From: Nitrospirota bacterium | GTDB taxonomy: Bacteria; Nitrospirota; Thermodesulfovibrionia; Thermodesulfovibrionales; UBA1546 | Assembly (NCBI GenBank): GCA_016208915.1 | Contig: JACQXE010000066.1 | Location: 1-48,815 of the forward strand | Direction of reading: 5' to 3' | Length of the DNA stretch: 48,815 bases | Part shown: piece after piece, positions 32,802 through 42,079 of the stretch | Numbering within the stretch: position 1 is the stretch's first letter | Layout: every line of letters begins with the position of its first letter | Notes under the pieces: model-generated | Told to the model about the DNA's origin: nothing | Seen by the model: the letters and a program-made list of their open reading frames with translations, nothing else | Databases searched by the model: none | Position numbers and translations under genes: made by a program

Positions 32802-33493
32802 TATTCCCTCCTCAATATCTTTTCTACAATAGACTTTGATGTTTCAAAAACAGCTTCTATAAGATTTTCATCTATCCCTGCCCCTCTAAGTATTCTTTGT
32901 GCAGATTCCTTTGTTATAAGGTCATCAGGGCTGTGGGAGTCTGTGTTTATTACTATCGGCACACCAAATTTTATAGCCTCTTTTGCGACATGCCCGTTTG
33001 AAAGTGAATGTCCCTTTCTTGCTGTTATCTCAAGGACAATGCCTTTCTCTTTTGCAAAGAGCAGGTCATCTGTCGAGATAATTCCGGGATGGGCAAGTAT
33101 GTCAGCGCCCCCTTCGATTGCTGCCCTGTTTGTGCCCTCAGCAACAGGTTCTGCTATTGTCTCTCCGTGAACAACCACTATCTTTGCACCGAGCTGTCGC
33201 GCCTCTTTGATCAGCGATGGAATAAGGGCTGGAGGAACATGCGTAATCTCAGCGCCCGGTATTGCAGTGATGGGGATAAAGTCCTTAAGCGCCTTTATTG
33301 CCTTCGCAATCCGCGGCACAACAATATCAATGTTGGACTGGTCAACATGGTCCGTGATAGCAATTGCCCTATAGCCCATTACAGCTGCCCTTCTTATCAG
33401 TTCAGCAGGGATAAGCTCTCCATCACTGAATATGCTATGTGTATGCAGATCTATCATCTCGTGTTTCGCAATGTTTATTCTATCAGAATTCAT
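32801..33493 (-). CDS. PHP-domain phosphoesterase
   Basis: A 230-residue PHP-superfamily protein with the metal-binding motifs DLHTHSIFSDG near residue 16, ITDHVD near 44, PGAEITH near 78, VVHGETI near 108, DILAHPG near 135 and NTDSHSPDD near 180. It resembles YcdX/histidinol-phosphatase-type members; the substrate is unknown. The ATG at 33493 was preferred to an upstream ATG (33541) because homologues begin close to the first motif. It precedes the TPR gene in one transcript. Confidence 0.87.
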   Translation of the reverse strand: MNSDRINIAKHEMIDLHTHSIFSDGELIPAELIRRAAVMGYRAIAITDHVDQSNIDIVVPRIAKAIKALKDFIPITAIPGAEITHVPPALIPSLIKEARQLGAKIVVVHGETIAEPVAEGTNRAAIEGGADILAHPGIISTDDLLFAKEKGIVLEITARKGHSLSNGHVAKEAIKFGVPIVINTDSHSPDDLITKESAQRILRGAGIDENLIEAVFETSKSIVEKILRRE

Positions 33494-33548
33494 TTTTATA
33501 ATTCCACCCTGCCGGTACATTTGTTTTTTGTTCTGATACAATTAGGAA

Positions 33549-34130
33549 ATGGAACATTATCTGCAGAGGCTGTCTGAGATCTACAATGCAATCGACATTG
33601 CCTATAAAAAAGCTCAACTGCATTATGCCTTCAGTTGTGAAGGCTGTGCTGATAACTGCTGTGTAACCAGATTTCATCACCACACCGTAGTGGAAGAGCT
33701 CTATCTTGCACAAGGGTTGAAAATGCTTGGTGCAGAAAAGATAAAAGACATCAAATCCCGCGCAGAAGATGTGGTACATATCCATAAAACATCAGCGGAC
33801 GAAACAGCGATGTGCCCTTTAAACGAAAATACCTTATGCTTAATTTATGAGTACCGGTCCATGATATGCAGAGTCCACGGTGTTCCATATAAAGTTTATA
33901 AGATGGACTCATCAATCGAATATGGAGCCGGATGCTATAGATTCTTAACTGAAAAGGCAGAGGCCGCCGAAGACTATATTATCAACCGTACCCCGTTTTA
34001 TCTCGACATTGCAAGACTGGAGAAGGAGGTAAGGGAATATCTTAATATGCCAGGGAAATACAAGAAAACAACAGCAGAGATGGCGCTAAATATTATAAGC
34101 TGTAAAGGTTTTGTCAAAGGAGAAAAGTGA
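33549..34130 (+). CDS. YkgJ-type cysteine cluster protein
   Basis: A 193-residue protein with the cysteine pattern CEGCADNCC near residue 33, CPLNENTLCLIYEYRSMICRV, read over about 88-108, and a last Cys in GAGCYRF. This is the zinc- or iron-binding YkgJ/UPF0153 family, of unknown role. It is divergent from the PHP gene, with a 55-base spacer. The last two cysteines and the ISCKGF end are ordinary for the family. Confidence 0.85.
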   Translation: MEHYLQRLSEIYNAIDIAYKKAQLHYAFSCEGCADNCCVTRFHHHTVVEELYLAQGLKMLGAEKIKDIKSRAEDVVHIHKTSADETAMCPLNENTLCLIYEYRSMICRVHGVPYKVYKMDSSIEYGAGCYRFLTEKAEAAEDYIINRTPFYLDIARLEKEVREYLNMPGKYKKTTAEMALNIISCKGFVKGEK

Positions 34131-34146
34131 TGAATCGGGCCCATAG

Positions 34147-34815
34147 TCAAATGGATTTAATCAGAACATAAATAGCTCCTAATCCGCTATCGCATTGCCT
34201 TGCAGTCACAAAGGCTATTATGTGCTTCCTGTAGGAGCATGAAAGCAGTCTGCTTACAGTATTTTTTAATACCGGCCCTTTTGGCGAGCGCAACCCTCTA
34301 CCGTGGATTATCTTTATGCACCGCAATCCTCTGCTTAAAACATCCTTAATAAACCTCCTCAGCTCAGTCACAGCATCTTCAGCTACAAAACCATGCAGAT
34401 CCAGAGTGTCCTGAATAGAAAATCTTCCTTCATGAAGCCTCTTAACAATATCACCCCTATACGCAGCCCTGTATTTAGGATTCAGCCATTCTATATATTC
34501 CTGTGTGTCTTCTATTTTTATCGGCCTCCTTCCGCAGGCAATATCAGCAAGAATTTTTAATGTTTCCTTATCAGAGTTGTCGCCTTTGCGCAGAGGCTGG
34601 AGCTTGCCTTGCGTTACAGGCATGTTTCTGAACTCTTTTATTTCGCGCACTTCCTTCATGGCATCCACGAACAGATCTTCGTCATTTACAGACTTATCTC
34701 TTTCATACATAGCAGGCCTGTGTGAGAGCTTAATGCCTTTCTTCTCGATTGTCTGCTTCAGGTTTTCAAAAGGATGGAAGGAAAGGGTTTCTGATGAATT
34801 CTTTTTAGCAGCCAT
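34147..34815 (-). CDS. Smr-domain protein
   Basis: A 222-residue protein with a C-terminal Smr domain: LDLHGFVAEDAVTELRRFI near residue 138 and IIHGRGLRSPKGPVLKNTV near 168. Smr domains nick or bind structured nucleic acid; the conserved LDLHG and HGRG motifs are intact. The N-terminal 130 residues include a short helical part typical of stand-alone YdaL/SmrA-type proteins. It is convergent with the YkgJ-type gene, 16 bases apart. Confidence 0.87.
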   Translation of the reverse strand: MAAKKNSSETLSFHPFENLKQTIEKKGIKLSHRPAMYERDKSVNDEDLFVDAMKEVREIKEFRNMPVTQGKLQPLRKGDNSDKETLKILADIACGRRPIKIEDTQEYIEWLNPKYRAAYRGDIVKRLHEGRFSIQDTLDLHGFVAEDAVTELRRFIKDVLSRGLRCIKIIHGRGLRSPKGPVLKNTVSRLLSCSYRKHIIAFVTARQCDSGLGAIYVLIKSI

Positions 34816-34873
34816 AGCACCTTCCCTTCTTTATTGAAACTTGCTTACAGAAACTTTAATTCAGCCCTGTCTC

Positions 34874-35173
34874 CTATTTTAAAGATATCTTTTCACGTGG
34901 TCTTCGCTCCGGGATATAGATACGCGGTATGCTGTCTTTATTCCATTCCTCTGATACATAGAGGCCACAGTAGCAGCTTCCCATGATAATCGTAGGGAAT
35001 GAGCATTCAGGGTTTAGTCTTTTAACCTCTTCCAATACAGCCTCCCGTTCACTTCCTGTCAGAAGATCAACATCAACAAAATCATATCCAATCTTGCATT
35101 CGTCGAGGAACTTTTTTGTGTTTTTGCAGTGGATGCACGTATTGAGCGTAAACATCTTTACATTGTTTTTCAT
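34874..35173 (-). CDS. glutaredoxin-family protein
   Basis: A 99-residue thioredoxin-fold protein: MFTLNTCIHCKNTKKFLDEC has the CxxC pair C14/C17, followed by DFVDVDLLTGSERE and the cis-Pro strand CSFPTIIMG. A second pair (CYC) follows the cis-Pro strand. It would reduce disulfides or bind Fe-S. The ATG at 35173 has GAGGAG at the right distance; the longer frame to 35350 codes for implausible residues and overlaps the divergent neighbour, so it was not used. Confidence 0.85.
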   Translation of the reverse strand: MKNNVKMFTLNTCIHCKNTKKFLDECKIGYDFVDVDLLTGSEREAVLEEVKRLNPECSFPTIIMGSCYCGLYVSEEWNKDSIPRIYIPERRPREKISLK

Positions 35174-35289
35174 CAGTCTCTCCTCACTTATAGCTATATT
35201 ATATTCCACCCTTTTTCTGTTTTCAAATCTGAAAATTAACATCATATTTGTTATCATATATATATCAATAGAAAGATACAGGCAGGTAA

Positions 35290-35928
35290 GTGAAGAAGAA
35301 TTTTTTAAAAACATTTTTATTGCCCCAGGGGTATATGCTGAGCCTGACACTTATCGGGATATTGCTTCTAAGCGGAGTACTTTATTATCGGGCCGTTAAG
35401 ATACAGCGGTTTCTGGAGCCGGCACTCGCAATTGTCCAGCCGAGGAATGAATTTACCCAGAAGATCAACCACCTTTTAGCAGAAGAATTCGGAGAAGATA
35501 AAAATACAGAAGTTAAATTTTCAGCAGGTTCTATCATTATTGGAGAATCCTTACTTTTTGACAGAAGCGGCAATATGAAGAAATCTGCTTACGCAATTCT
35601 GCAAAGATTGGGTCGTATATTTATATCAGTGCTGAATGACCGGAATATGCGATATTACATAGACATCATTCTTGTGAGCACGAAATTCCATGGAACAGGT
35701 CTGGATAATCCGGTAAGGTTAAGGGCACAGCGCAAGGCAGAGTCAATACTTTATTCCCTTTATAGGACAGCGCCACAGCTTGAGAAGGAGCATGGAAAAT
35801 ATTTTGCAGCCACAGCAATATCTGCAAGTTCAGAAAAAAAAGATATAAGCAGGATCGAATTCATGATAATTCCGACAGAACTGCTTCATATAGAGGCATT
35901 ACAGCGATTGGGGAAATATGCTGATTAA
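35290..35928 (+). CDS. single-TM protein with OmpA/MotB-like C-terminal domain
   Basis: A 212-residue protein with one membrane segment (LSLTLIGILLLSGVLYYRAV, residues 17-36) and a periplasmic domain of the OmpA/MotB type: FSAGSIIIGESLLFDRSGNM, then helix LQRLGRIFISVL, strand YIDIILVS and NPVRLRAQRKAESILYSLY. The peptidoglycan-binding residues are only partly recognisable, so it is a divergent member. It starts at a GTG with GGCAGG upstream. Divergent from the glutaredoxin gene. A role in envelope anchoring is inferred. Confidence 0.65.
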   Translation: MKKNFLKTFLLPQGYMLSLTLIGILLLSGVLYYRAVKIQRFLEPALAIVQPRNEFTQKINHLLAEEFGEDKNTEVKFSAGSIIIGESLLFDRSGNMKKSAYAILQRLGRIFISVLNDRNMRYYIDIILVSTKFHGTGLDNPVRLRAQRKAESILYSLYRTAPQLEKEHGKYFAATAISASSEKKDISRIEFMIIPTELLHIEALQRLGKYAD

Positions 35929-36506
35929 ACTCTACGCAGTTTCTTCAATATATTCTCCGCCTGTTTTTTCAAAAATCTCTCCCTGTCAGTTTTATCCCTT
36001 ATCTCTGCTATAGCCTCTCTCCGTACTTGTCTCAGCTTATTAAGGGATTTTGCGAATCCGGGCACATAAAGCCTTTCGAGTTCTTTTCTGATGGTTTTTG
36101 CCAAAGAAGGGCTTATACCTGATGTAGAGATTGCAATTGTTAAAGGGCCGCGCCTGACCACTGATGGAACAATGAAGTTGCAGAGCAATGGCATATCAAC
36201 CACATTAATCAGATGCGCTGATTCTTCGAATACCTTCTCGTTTATTTCATTGTCATCTGTGGCAGCGACAACTAAAAATGCATTCTTCAGGTCGCCCTGT
36301 TTATATTTGCGGTCTATGCATTTTATGTCTCCGCTAATAGCTTTTCGGGAGAGGTTTTTTGTACATTCAGGGCTTATAACCGTCACCTCAGCCCCTGCTT
36401 TTAGTAATGATAAAACCTTTCTTTCTGCGACCTTGCCGCCGCCGATCACAACACACTTCTTGCCTTCCAGATTCAGAAAAACAGGATAGTAGAAAGGCTT
36501 CCTCAT
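35925..36506 (-). CDS. precorrin-2 dehydrogenase / sirohydrochlorin ferrochelatase (Met8/CysG N-terminal type)
   Basis: This 193-residue enzyme oxidises precorrin-2 and may insert iron, for siroheme or heme d1. It starts YYPVFLNLEGKKCVVIGGGK with the NAD-binding glycines at about residues 20-25, then VAERKVLSLLKAGAEVTVIS and the catalytic region VVDMPLLCNFIVPSVVRRGP, followed by TSGISPSLAKTIRKELE. Length fits the single-domain CysG-N family. Its ATG overlaps the bamD stop, and its stop overlaps that of the OmpA-like gene. Confidence 0.9.
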   Translation of the reverse strand: MRKPFYYPVFLNLEGKKCVVIGGGKVAERKVLSLLKAGAEVTVISPECTKNLSRKAISGDIKCIDRKYKQGDLKNAFLVVAATDDNEINEKVFEESAHLINVVDMPLLCNFIVPSVVRRGPLTIAISTSGISPSLAKTIRKELERLYVPGFAKSLNKLRQVRREAIAEIRDKTDRERFLKKQAENILKKLRRV

Positions 36507-37297
36507 TATTTCTTTATAGTAGAGAGAGCTTTCGTTGCCTCAGGGATAAGGTTACTGTTCGGATATTTTTTAAAGAGAAGACTAAAATATTCAAATGCCC
36601 TCTCGTTTTCGCCACTTTTTTTATATGATAGGGCAAGATTATATAAAACATCAGCTTCCTTCTTAAAGCCTGGGAATCTCTGAAGCAGTCCTTCGAATCT
36701 CTTGATCGCTGCATCATAAGAATCTTTTTTAAAATAAAAAACCCCCACCAGGAATTCATATTCAGCTATTATGTCCTTGCATTTTTCTATTCTTATGTCT
36801 ACGATGTCTTTATAGGGATTTCTCGGAAACATCTTCTTTAATTTTTCAAATTCTTCGAGCGCCCTTGATGCTGCGCCGTAGCCCCTTTCTGAATCTTCTA
36901 TCTGATTGAAGTATGCCATTGAGATCTGAAACTGGGCATAATATGAATACTTGTGATCAGGATAGATCTCAAGAAATTTTCTGTGCTCTTCAATCGCGCG
37001 CTCAGGCTCTTCCTCTTTTATATATGAGTCTGCAATCCTCAGATGCGCCAAAGGTGCATATTTCTTTGTAAGGTCTCTGCTCTTTATTTCTGTGAGAGCC
37101 GTACGCGCCTCTTCATAGGATTTTTTGTCCATGAGTTCATTGGCCCTTGCAAATGTCTGTTCTGCATCGAATGCAGCATTAGGTTTTGCCGTAGATTTCC
37201 CTGAACAGGAAAAAACAAATACGAGAGACAAAAACAGAATCGCTGTCACAATTTTTTGCATGCTGTTATTAAAGCCATGCGTTTTATATTTAGTCAA
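36506..37297 (-). CDS. bamD: outer-membrane assembly lipoprotein BamD
   Basis: A 263-residue lipoprotein with signal MQKIVTAILFLSLVFVFSC (lipobox at FSCS) and five or so TPR helix pairs, for example EQTFARANELMDKKSYEEAR, KYAPLAHLRIADSYIKEEEP and NLIPEATKALSTI. It belongs to the BamD/ComL family, which joins the BamA complex that inserts outer-membrane proteins. A TTG at 37297 has a GAGAGGGA site and was used; an ATG at 37261 gives a more typical signal peptide but no ribosome site. Confidence 0.88.
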   Translation of the reverse strand: MTKYKTHGFNNSMQKIVTAILFLSLVFVFSCSGKSTAKPNAAFDAEQTFARANELMDKKSYEEARTALTEIKSRDLTKKYAPLAHLRIADSYIKEEEPERAIEEHRKFLEIYPDHKYSYYAQFQISMAYFNQIEDSERGYGAASRALEEFEKLKKMFPRNPYKDIVDIRIEKCKDIIAEYEFLVGVFYFKKDSYDAAIKRFEGLLQRFPGFKKEADVLYNLALSYKKSGENERAFEYFSLLFKKYPNSNLIPEATKALSTIKK

Positions 37298-37324
37298 GTT
37301 TATTCCCTCTCACTGTTATATTTT

Positions 37325-39289
37325 TTATTTTTGCCGCAGCGACTCGACAAATGCATTAACCACCATGGGATCAAATTGAGAGCCGGCATCTCGCTTAAGA
37401 TTTTCGATAGCCTCCTCCCTTGTCATTCTCATCCTGTAAGGGCGCGGAGAGAGCATTGCCTGATAAGCTTCGACAACTGCGAGAATCCTTGCAAGCAAAG
37501 GGATATCTTCTCCTTTCAGCCCAAGTGGATACCCCTTGCCGTCAAACCGTTCGTGGTGATAGAGAATCGCAGGCACTATATCTTCTATATGGGGATATTT
37601 TTTCAGCACCATCTCGCCAAGGCCCGGATGCCCCTGTATTATGCTCTTTTCTTCTGCTGTAAGCGGTCCCGGCTTGTTCAATATCCGCTCCGGTATGGCG
37701 ATATTGCCTATATCATGCAGCAGGCTTGCAATTTTCAGTCCTTCAATCTGTTCCTCACTAATTTGTATCTGCCTGCCAAGCATTACAGCATACGCTGCAA
37801 CTTCAAGGGAGTGCCCTTTTGTATAATAGGATTTTGAATCTATCCCCTTTGCAACTGCCTCGATCCCTTTCAGTGCAGGATCCTTCAAAATATTATCCAG
37901 CTCTTCAGGAATCTCTTTTAATACGCCTACAATAGTCTCCTGATAAAAATACACCTTGTTCCTGCCGTGTTCCTTTGCAAAATAGAGCGCCTGATCCGCC
38001 TTTTTTAGCAGGTCTTCTTTTGTTAATGCATCGTATGGATAACACGCGATACCGGAACTTATAGTTAAGACGGCTTTTGTCTTATTCTCTGTAGCAAATT
38101 GATATTCATTCACTCTGCGCCTTATTCTCTCTGCAACAGCAACCGCTTCCTCGCAGCCTGTTTCCGGCAATATGACTATGAATTCCTCACCGCCGTACCT
38201 TGCCGAAAAATCCACATTGCGCATACTACTATTGATAATCATTGCTATTTGCTTCAATGCATTATCACCGCTCTGGTGTCCATACACATCATTGAAAGAT
38301 TTGAAATGGTCTATATCCAACATAACCACAGACAACACCTTTGCATATCTTGATGCCCTTTCTATCTCCTCAGAGAGCTTTTCCTGAAATGCCCTGTGAT
38401 TGCCCAGACCTGTAAGCCCATCAGTTACTGCGAGACGGGCAATTTCTTCATGGATGGTCAATGCCTGAAATGCCTGAAATGCGAAGTTGAAAAGCGTATC
38501 CTCATCGTCCTGCGTGAAGTAATCCTTCTTATTTACTGCAACCAAAAGTGCAGACATTCTATCTCCTGCAGATGCGAGAGTGATAGCAATAAGATTTTTA
38601 ATAGCTATATGATCAGACGGTAACGGAGTCTTAAATTCGTTTATCCTGAATGTAGTTAAGCCCCTCATCGCATCTCCAAGAGCGCCCTGAAGCATTGTCT
38701 TTGAACACTCCACAGATGTCTCGTTCTCTATGGTACTCTTGAAAAGTTTGAATTCCTTTTTTTCTCCTTCAAATATGAATATTCCGCTGTGCTCTGCCTT
38801 TAAAAGACTTCTTGTCATCTCGAGAAGGGTCTGGAGAATGGTTTCGAGTTTGAGTTCTGAAGGTATAAACCCCATCATCTCTGTAAGCATTGTAAGCGTC
38901 CTTATTATATTCTGTTCCTTATCAGAAGCTGTACTAAGCATGTTAATCCTTGCCTGAAGGAGTTCTGCCATCCTGTTAAAATTGTTTGAAATGTTTTCAA
39001 GTTCATCGCCAGTCTTTACGTATATCTTTTTATTAAAACTTTCTTTATCTATGATTTCAGAACTGAAATTATAAATATCATTCAGCGGCCTGATAAGTTT
39101 CTTTGATATATATATGCTCATGATAACCATGCCAAGTGCAATAATGCAGGCGCTTAAACCAAAAGAAAACAAAAGAGAATCAGTTCTCTCTACAATGCTG
39201 GAGCTAATAAAATAAACAAATGAAAGTGCTATAAGCAGAAATATGAAGGTTGTAACGCCTATAATTCTGAATTTCTTTTCTATCTTCAT
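37325..39289 (-). CDS. membrane GGDEF / HD-GYP protein
   Basis: A 654-residue signalling protein. Two membrane segments (about 9-30 and 40-62) and a HAMP linker are followed by a GAF-like sensor (about 140-290), a GGDEF domain and an HD-GYP domain. The diguanylate cyclase motif is RYGGEEF, with the guanine-contacting pattern GHQSGDNAL, so it keeps the Asp of c-di-GMP enzymes rather than the Ser of cGAMP-making Hypr enzymes. HD-GYP motifs are LLHDIGNIAIP and HHERFDGKGYP; the later motif is VVEAYQAML. The ATG overlaps the mnmG stop (TGATG), so both are translated together. Confidence 0.9.
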   Translation of the reverse strand: MKIEKKFRIIGVTTFIFLLIALSFVYFISSSIVERTDSLLFSFGLSACIIALGMVIMSIYISKKLIRPLNDIYNFSSEIIDKESFNKKIYVKTGDELENISNNFNRMAELLQARINMLSTASDKEQNIIRTLTMLTEMMGFIPSELKLETILQTLLEMTRSLLKAEHSGIFIFEGEKKEFKLFKSTIENETSVECSKTMLQGALGDAMRGLTTFRINEFKTPLPSDHIAIKNLIAITLASAGDRMSALLVAVNKKDYFTQDDEDTLFNFAFQAFQALTIHEEIARLAVTDGLTGLGNHRAFQEKLSEEIERASRYAKVLSVVMLDIDHFKSFNDVYGHQSGDNALKQIAMIINSSMRNVDFSARYGGEEFIVILPETGCEEAVAVAERIRRRVNEYQFATENKTKAVLTISSGIACYPYDALTKEDLLKKADQALYFAKEHGRNKVYFYQETIVGVLKEIPEELDNILKDPALKGIEAVAKGIDSKSYYTKGHSLEVAAYAVMLGRQIQISEEQIEGLKIASLLHDIGNIAIPERILNKPGPLTAEEKSIIQGHPGLGEMVLKKYPHIEDIVPAILYHHERFDGKGYPLGLKGEDIPLLARILAVVEAYQAMLSPRPYRMRMTREEAIENLKRDAGSQFDPMVVNAFVESLRQK

Positions 39290-41172
39290 CAATCTTTTAT
39301 TCTGCCCTGCCTTTTTTTCTTTTCTATGCTTATGAGCAGAAGCGATATTGCTGCCGGTGTTAACCCCGGTATCCTGCTTGCCTGCCCGAGGTTTGAAGGC
39401 ATTATCTTCTGGAGTTTCTCGCAAACTTCTGTTGAGAGTCCATTTATTGATCTGTAGTCAAATCCATCGGGTATCTTTTTCTCTTCAATCCTCTTAAGTT
39501 TCTCTGCCATCCCTGTCTGCCTGCTGATGTAACCCTCATATTTTACTTGTATCTCAACCTGCTTTTCTATATCAGATGTCAAAGATATGTGTGATGGAGA
39601 AAACATTTTTAGAAAATCATAGCATATCTCAGGCCTTTTTAGAAGCTGCTCAAGGCTGATATCCTCTGAAACCTGTGAGGCGTTAATCCCTGCCAGCGCT
39701 TCATTAATCTGGGACGGTTTTAGCCTTGTATTTTTAAGGCGCATAATCTCTTCTGTTATAAGACTTTTCTTTTCTTCAAACTTCCTGAAATCATCACTGT
39801 TTATAAGGCCGAGCCTGAATCCTTTGTCCATAAGTCTCAGGTCAGCATTATCATGCCTCAGGAGAAGCCGATATTCTGCTCTTGACGTGAACATTCTGTA
39901 TGGTTCTGCCGTCCCTTTAGTGACAAGATCGTCGATAAGCACTCCTATATAAGCCTCATGCCTTCCGAGAATCAAAGGTGCCGTGCCCTTAAGTTTTAAT
40001 CCCGCGTTTATCCCGGCCATTAATCCCTGCGCTGCTGCCTCTTCGTATCCTGATGTGCCGTTAATCTGGCCTGCGAGATAAAGCCCTTCAATTCGTTTTG
40101 TTTCGAGGCTGTGTTTCAACTGTGTCGGGAAGACAAAATCATATTCTATCGCATAACCTGGTCTCATTATTTCAGCATGCTCAAGGCCGGTTATTGTGCG
40201 TACAAGTTTTACCTGAACATCATACGGGAGACTTGTTGATATGCCGTTTGCATAATACTCTTTTGTCTCAATGCCCTCTGGCTCTAAAAAGACCTGGTGC
40301 CTCGGCTTCTCAGAGAACCTGACTGCCTTATCCTCAATCGAAGGACAATATCTTGGACCTATGCCATGAATCTTTCCACTGTATAATGGCGAGCGGTCAA
40401 GGTTTCCGAGAATTATCTTATGAGTTTCAGCGTTTGTATATGTTATGTAACATGGAAGCTGTGGATTGGGTATCTTTTCTGTGCTGTGAGAAAATGGTAG
40501 CGGAGGATTATCTCCGTATTGCGGCTCTGTCTTCGAAAAATCTATCGTCTTTGCATCGAGCCGTGGAGGCGTACCTGTCTTCAGCCTTCCTATCTCGAAG
40601 CCGAGTTCTTTCAGAGATTCCGAGAGTCCGACAGAAGGGAATTCACCAGCCCTCCCGGCAGAAAAGCTCTCCAGCCCAATGTGCATTAATCCTTTGAGAA
40701 ATGTGCCTGTTGTTACAATGACAGAACAGGCTCCATAGAATATGCCGAGTGCTGTAATAACGCCTTTTACTTTCCCGTCCTCTGCAACAATCTTCTCCAC
40801 AGATGCCTGTTTTATATCAAGGTTCTTTTGGGTTTCAATAATCTTCCGCATCGTAATCCTATATAAGACCCTGTCTGCCTGCGCCCTCAGCGACCAGACA
40901 GCAGGCCCCTTTGATTTATTCAATATCCTGAACTGTATCCCAGCCTTATCTGTTACCCTTGCCATCTCGCCGCCAAGTGCATCTATCTCCCTGACGAGAT
41001 GGCCTTTTGCAAGCCCTCCGATTGCAGGGTTACATGACATCTGCGCAATCGTATCGAGATTCATCGTAAAAAGACAGGTCGAAAATCCCATGCGTGCAGT
41101 TGCAAGCGCAGCCTCACAGCCGGCATGTCCTGCGCCAATAACAATAACTTCATAATCACGGTCTTTAAGCAT
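39289..41172 (-). CDS. mnmG: tRNA uridine-5-carboxymethylaminomethyl modification enzyme MnmG
   Basis: A 627-residue FAD protein that, with MnmE, modifies the wobble uridine of tRNAs. It begins [20 protein letters not shown] (FAD site near residue 8), has [20 protein letters not shown], read over about 45-64, and [12 protein letters not shown] near 205 (RLKTGTPPR). [20 protein letters not shown] is near 371. It ends with a helical C-terminal domain that binds MnmE. Length is usual. An ATG with no unusual start context. The signalling gene follows with one base shared. Confidence 0.96.
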   Translation of the reverse strand: MLKDRDYEVIVIGAGHAGCEAALATARMGFSTCLFTMNLDTIAQMSCNPAIGGLAKGHLVREIDALGGEMARVTDKAGIQFRILNKSKGPAVWSLRAQADRVLYRITMRKIIETQKNLDIKQASVEKIVAEDGKVKGVITALGIFYGACSVIVTTGTFLKGLMHIGLESFSAGRAGEFPSVGLSESLKELGFEIGRLKTGTPPRLDAKTIDFSKTEPQYGDNPPLPFSHSTEKIPNPQLPCYITYTNAETHKIILGNLDRSPLYSGKIHGIGPRYCPSIEDKAVRFSEKPRHQVFLEPEGIETKEYYANGISTSLPYDVQVKLVRTITGLEHAEIMRPGYAIEYDFVFPTQLKHSLETKRIEGLYLAGQINGTSGYEEAAAQGLMAGINAGLKLKGTAPLILGRHEAYIGVLIDDLVTKGTAEPYRMFTSRAEYRLLLRHDNADLRLMDKGFRLGLINSDDFRKFEEKKSLITEEIMRLKNTRLKPSQINEALAGINASQVSEDISLEQLLKRPEICYDFLKMFSPSHISLTSDIEKQVEIQVKYEGYISRQTGMAEKLKRIEEKKIPDGFDYRSINGLSTEVCEKLQKIMPSNLGQASRIPGLTPAAISLLLISIEKKKRQGRIKD

Positions 41173-41497
41173 GTTTAATTATACCTTATCAGGCGGGTAG
41201 AAGAACCTGAAGGACAAGGCGATATTTATGTAAGAAAGTTAAGCCTCGTTCAAGGAGGCTAACCTTTTAATATCTTGATTTGTGTTTTAGGAATACGGAA
41301 AGTGTCCCCGTCCATCCCTCCGTTCAGTACATCTCCTGATGACCCGAGTTTATCCGTTTCCGTTGTTTGCATAGAAGAGTCTATGAAAACTTTGCTCATA
41401 TTCGTCACTGATAAATTCAAAAGTGGCAAGGTAAAGTTTTTTGTTTTTTAATATTGGCCCATCGAAGAACTCATATTTTATGGTGTAGAGCTAAATG
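41173..41497. other. spacer between mnmG and the defence module
   Basis: The 325-base spacer holds a small hairpin, AGCCTC/GAGGCT (41242-41260), and a GGAAAGTGTCCCC motif (41297-41309) that resembles half of the Y1-transposase arms. A 46-codon minus-strand frame (41259-41399) begins like a PIN-domain protein (MSKVFIDSSM) but has no ribosome site and no further similarity. No other gene is seen. Confidence 0.4.
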
Positions 41498-42079
41498 TTA
41501 CCTTTTCCAATCGATATGTCCGTTAATATTGTTCCGCTCATATACTTCTAATATTTGGGTGCTGAAATTAAGAAGTTCCTTATTTTTTTCTTTCTTGGCA
41601 AGTTCATATAAGCGAATAAACATTTTTTTCCCAGTCTCAGTTTGTTTCAAGTTCTTTTTTTGGAAATTGTGTTGAGAACAGAGTGTTTGCCCATTCTCTA
41701 TGACAGCTTTGCCGCCGAGGTCTTTTGGTTTGATATGATCGACTTGCAATTCAACGCCATCTTTTAATCCCCTCCCGCAGATGACACATTTGTACCCATC
41801 CCTATCCATAATTTCTTTTTTTTGAGCTGGGGTAAAGTCTTCTAACTTTCTATTTTTAACATGGGTCTGCTCATATCTATATATCCCTTTTCCGATTTTT
41901 ATTAAGATGCCCACCTGAGATAGTTTTCGAATAGCTCTGTCAGGGTCTCGAAATACAGTGCCAGTAAGTTTTTTGTATTCCGCTGTAACCCAATCGACTA
42001 TTTCAGGATGTGAAATATCACGATTTGGATTCTTTTTGAAATATTCAAGAATTAGTTTATGCTGTTTGACGTCTTTCAT
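41498..42079 (-). CDS. HNH endonuclease, probable restriction enzyme
   Basis: A 193-residue protein with an N-terminal winged-helix part (SHPEIVDWVTAEYKKL and AIRKLSQVGILIKIGKGIYR) and a central HNH domain: YKCVICGRGLKDGVELQVDH, then IKPKDLGGKAVIENGQTLC. The zinc cysteines CVIC and the catalytic HNH histidine (VDHI) are present. Its ATG follows directly on the methyltransferase stop (TAAATG), so the two are paired as a Type II restriction-modification system. The recognition sequence is not predictable. No other HNH role such as homing fits as well. Confidence 0.85.
   Translation of the reverse strand: MKDVKQHKLILEYFKKNPNRDISHPEIVDWVTAEYKKLTGTVFRDPDRAIRKLSQVGILIKIGKGIYRYEQTHVKNRKLEDFTPAQKKEIMDRDGYKCVICGRGLKDGVELQVDHIKPKDLGGKAVIENGQTLCSQHNFQKKNLKQTETGKKMFIRLYELAKKEKNKELLNFSTQILEVYERNNINGHIDWKR

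Noticed and set aside
34874-35350. Long form of the glutaredoxin gene (158 residues)
   Set aside because: The extra N-terminal residues overlap the divergent gene's start, and a good ribosome site fits the shorter form.
37256-37837. 193-codon plus-strand frame
   Set aside because: It is antisense to the HD-GYP domain, whose motifs are unmistakable on the minus strand.
37325-39289. HD-GYP motif VVEAYQAML as a sign of a dead enzyme
   Set aside because: The main HD and GYP residues are intact, and substitutions at this later motif occur in many members, so loss of activity cannot be claimed.
41259-41399. 46-codon frame starting MSKVFIDSSM, resembling the first strand of a PIN toxin
   Set aside because: No ribosome site and no further PIN motifs; it could be a remnant but is too short to support.
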